Positions 24,041 to 24,478 of a stretch of DNA of 24,478 bases are shown here, piece by piece. Numbering within the stretch: the stretch's first letter is position 1; the number at the start of each line of letters is the position of its first letter. Origin of the DNA: Mesotoga sp. UBA6090 (GTDB taxonomy: Bacteria > Thermotogota > Thermotogae > Petrotogales > Kosmotogaceae); assembly GCF_002435945.1 (NCBI RefSeq), contig NZ_DIXC01000054.1:1-24478 (forward strand), written 5' to 3'. The translations under genes were made by a program, and so were the position numbers. Below the pieces are notes generated by a model. The model did not search any database and was not told where the DNA came from. It saw only the letters and a list, made by a program, of their open reading frames with translations.

Positions 24041-24090
24041 CCGGAAGAATATCCGGGGAAGTAAGGCTGACGCCTACGCGCCAGGAGGCC
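24041..24090. repeat. Diverged partial copy of the tandem hairpin array
   Basis: CCGG (24041-24044), 8-nt loop, CCGG (24053-24056), GGAAGTAA, GGCTGAC, then CGCCAGG. It aligns with units 1-2 of the array at 23668 with conserved segments CCGGAA, AAGGCTG and GCCAGG. The second stem has one mismatch, so pairing is weaker here. Confidence 0.6.
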
Positions 24091-24150
24091 AAAAGAAAAG
24101 AGATAAGTCCCACGAGATTAAGTAGAGAGGGTGAGATGGACGAGATATGA

Positions 24151-24182
24151 GAGATCCCGTGCAAAAGCTTCGCGGGATGACA
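24151..24182. repeat. GATCCCG/CGGGATGACA element, copy 1
   Basis: A 32-bp element opening GAGATCCCGT and closing CGCGGGATGACA. ATCCCG and CGGGAT form the stem ends. It shares length and both ends with the copy at 24244. Confidence 0.75.
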
Positions 24183-24184
24183 AA

Positions 24185-24216
24185 GTGAGAGTATGAACAG
24201 GCTCTACGGGATGACA
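24185..24216. repeat. GATCCCG/CGGGATGACA element, degenerate copy
   Basis: The right half, GGCTCTACGGGATGACA, matches the other two copies, but the left arm (GTGAGAGTATG) has lost the complement, so no hairpin can form. It lies 2 bp after copy 1. Confidence 0.6.
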
Positions 24217-24243
24217 GACCTTGATAGTATTGGTTCTTGTTCC

Positions 24244-24275
24244 GAGATCCCGTACAGGAGCACTACGGGATGACA
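24244..24275. repeat. GATCCCG/CGGGATGACA element, copy 3
   Basis: A 32-bp element opening GAGATCCCGTA and closing TACGGGATGACA. Stem arms ATCCCGTA and TACGGGAT pair over 8 bp, better than in copy 1. Confidence 0.75.
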
Positions 24276-24290
24276 ATCTTAGGTGATTCT

Positions 24291-24324
24291 GTAGGGGCGA
24301 ACGGCCGTTCGCCCGAAAAGGGGG
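24291..24324. repeat. GGGCGAAC palindromic repeat, copy 2
   Basis: It contains a perfect 20-bp palindrome at 24295-24314 (GGGCGAACGG and its exact complement CCGTTCGCCC), flanked by GTAG upstream and GAAAAGGGGG downstream as in copy 1. It lies 16 bp after the third GATCCCG element. Confidence 0.85.
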
Positions 24325-24420
24325 CCAAAATCCGTTGGCCGTTCACCGTCCAAAGATCCGCTGGTCGCTTGCCGGGAGACGCTGAGCGCTTGGAAGAGCA
24401 AGGGCATTAAGAACAAAGTC

Positions 24421-24447
24421 AACCGTCAACGGTCCACCGTCCGGTTC
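24421..24447. repeat. ACCGTC/ACGGT inverted and direct repeats
   Basis: AACCG (24421-24425) pairs with CGGTT (24442-24446), and inside it ACCGT-CA-ACGGT forms a small palindrome. CACCGTCC also occurs at 24344-24351 and 24436-24442. Low-complexity intergenic repeat. Confidence 0.5.
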
Positions 24448-24478
24448 AAGTTCCATATTTACCCCGCAAGGATATTGG

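Larger units (their letters stand above)
23405..24478. other. Gene-free repeat mosaic
   Basis: About 1.07 kb without a credible gene. It is built from several different short repeats and hairpins: a 75-80-bp duplicated element, a 27-28-bp tandem hairpin array with a diverged partial second copy, two GGGCGAAC palindromes, three GATCCCG-type elements and ACCGTC-type direct and inverted repeats. Additional simple hairpins are AGAGGG/CCCTCT (23894-23910) and CCGGC/GCCGG (23957-23969). Between these the sequence gives no further signals I can name. Codon-like structure is lacking on both strands. It looks like an intergenic accumulation of repeat families rather than a decayed gene. Confidence 0.75.

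Noticed and set aside
23613..24164. 183-codon open frame on the minus strand across the repeat mosaic
   Set aside because: It reads through palindromes and tandem hairpins, gives a protein of odd composition with no recognisable domain, and has no ribosome binding site. Openness is probably a by-product of the repeats.

Overview
The window reads as a chromosomal segment of a member of the Thermotogota. The moderate GC content and the combination of genes suggest a mesophilic lineage such as Mesotoga or Kosmotoga. The grounds are the order dciA-like / gyrB / membrane protein / ftsA / ftsZ / pilB-type ATPase, which as I recall matches the gyrB-to-pilB neighbourhood of Thermotoga maritima, and protein sequences typical of that phylum. 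No database search was possible, so the lineage is an inference. Every gene I accept lies on the + strand.

Region 1 (1-14164) is a dense information-processing and division cluster. It opens with the 3' part of dnaG (primase), which overlaps rpoD (housekeeping sigma factor). After a short gap with a TATAAT-rich stretch come an unreported-looking 53-codon ORF, a strongly degenerate ABC-type ATPase, a PfkB-family sugar-phosphate kinase, a CBS-pair protein, mtaB (tRNA methylthiotransferase), a class IV aminotransferase, a DciA/DUF721 protein, gyrB, a single-pass membrane protein that may be an FtsQ/DivIB analogue, ftsA, ftsZ and a PilB/GspE ATPase. Most neighbours overlap or are a few bases apart, so they are probably translationally coupled.

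Region 2 (14165-19674) is a self-contained catabolic operon. A 175-bp intergenic stretch with three 10-bp-phased CATACT repeats and a possible promoter precedes ord, ortA, ortB, oraS and oraE. Together these convert D-ornithine to 2,4-diaminopentanoate (B12- and PLP-dependent aminomutase), then to 2-amino-4-oxopentanoate, then with CoA to D-alanine and acetyl-CoA. A GC-rich hairpin with a T-rich tail follows oraE. No ornithine racemase and no mutase-reactivation protein is present in the window.

Region 3 (19692-23404) is a second tight gene string: a PP-loop (LarE-like) ATPase, a HAD phosphatase of the Cof type, lnt (apolipoprotein N-acyltransferase with its Glu-Lys-Cys triad intact) and a small CoA-binding-fold protein.

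Region 4 (23405-24478) has no credible gene. It is a mosaic of repeats: two diverged ~75-80-bp copies carrying a hairpin, three tandem 27-28-bp hairpin units whose stems covary, a diverged second copy of part of that array, two copies of a GGGCGAAC palindrome, three ~32-bp GATCCCG/CGGGATGACA elements and short ACCGTC-type repeats. This is the least explained part of the window. The best leads for something undescribed are this repeat mosaic, the catalytically degraded ABC ATPase with its small coupled ORF, the FtsQ-like protein and the cysteine-rich PP-loop protein.
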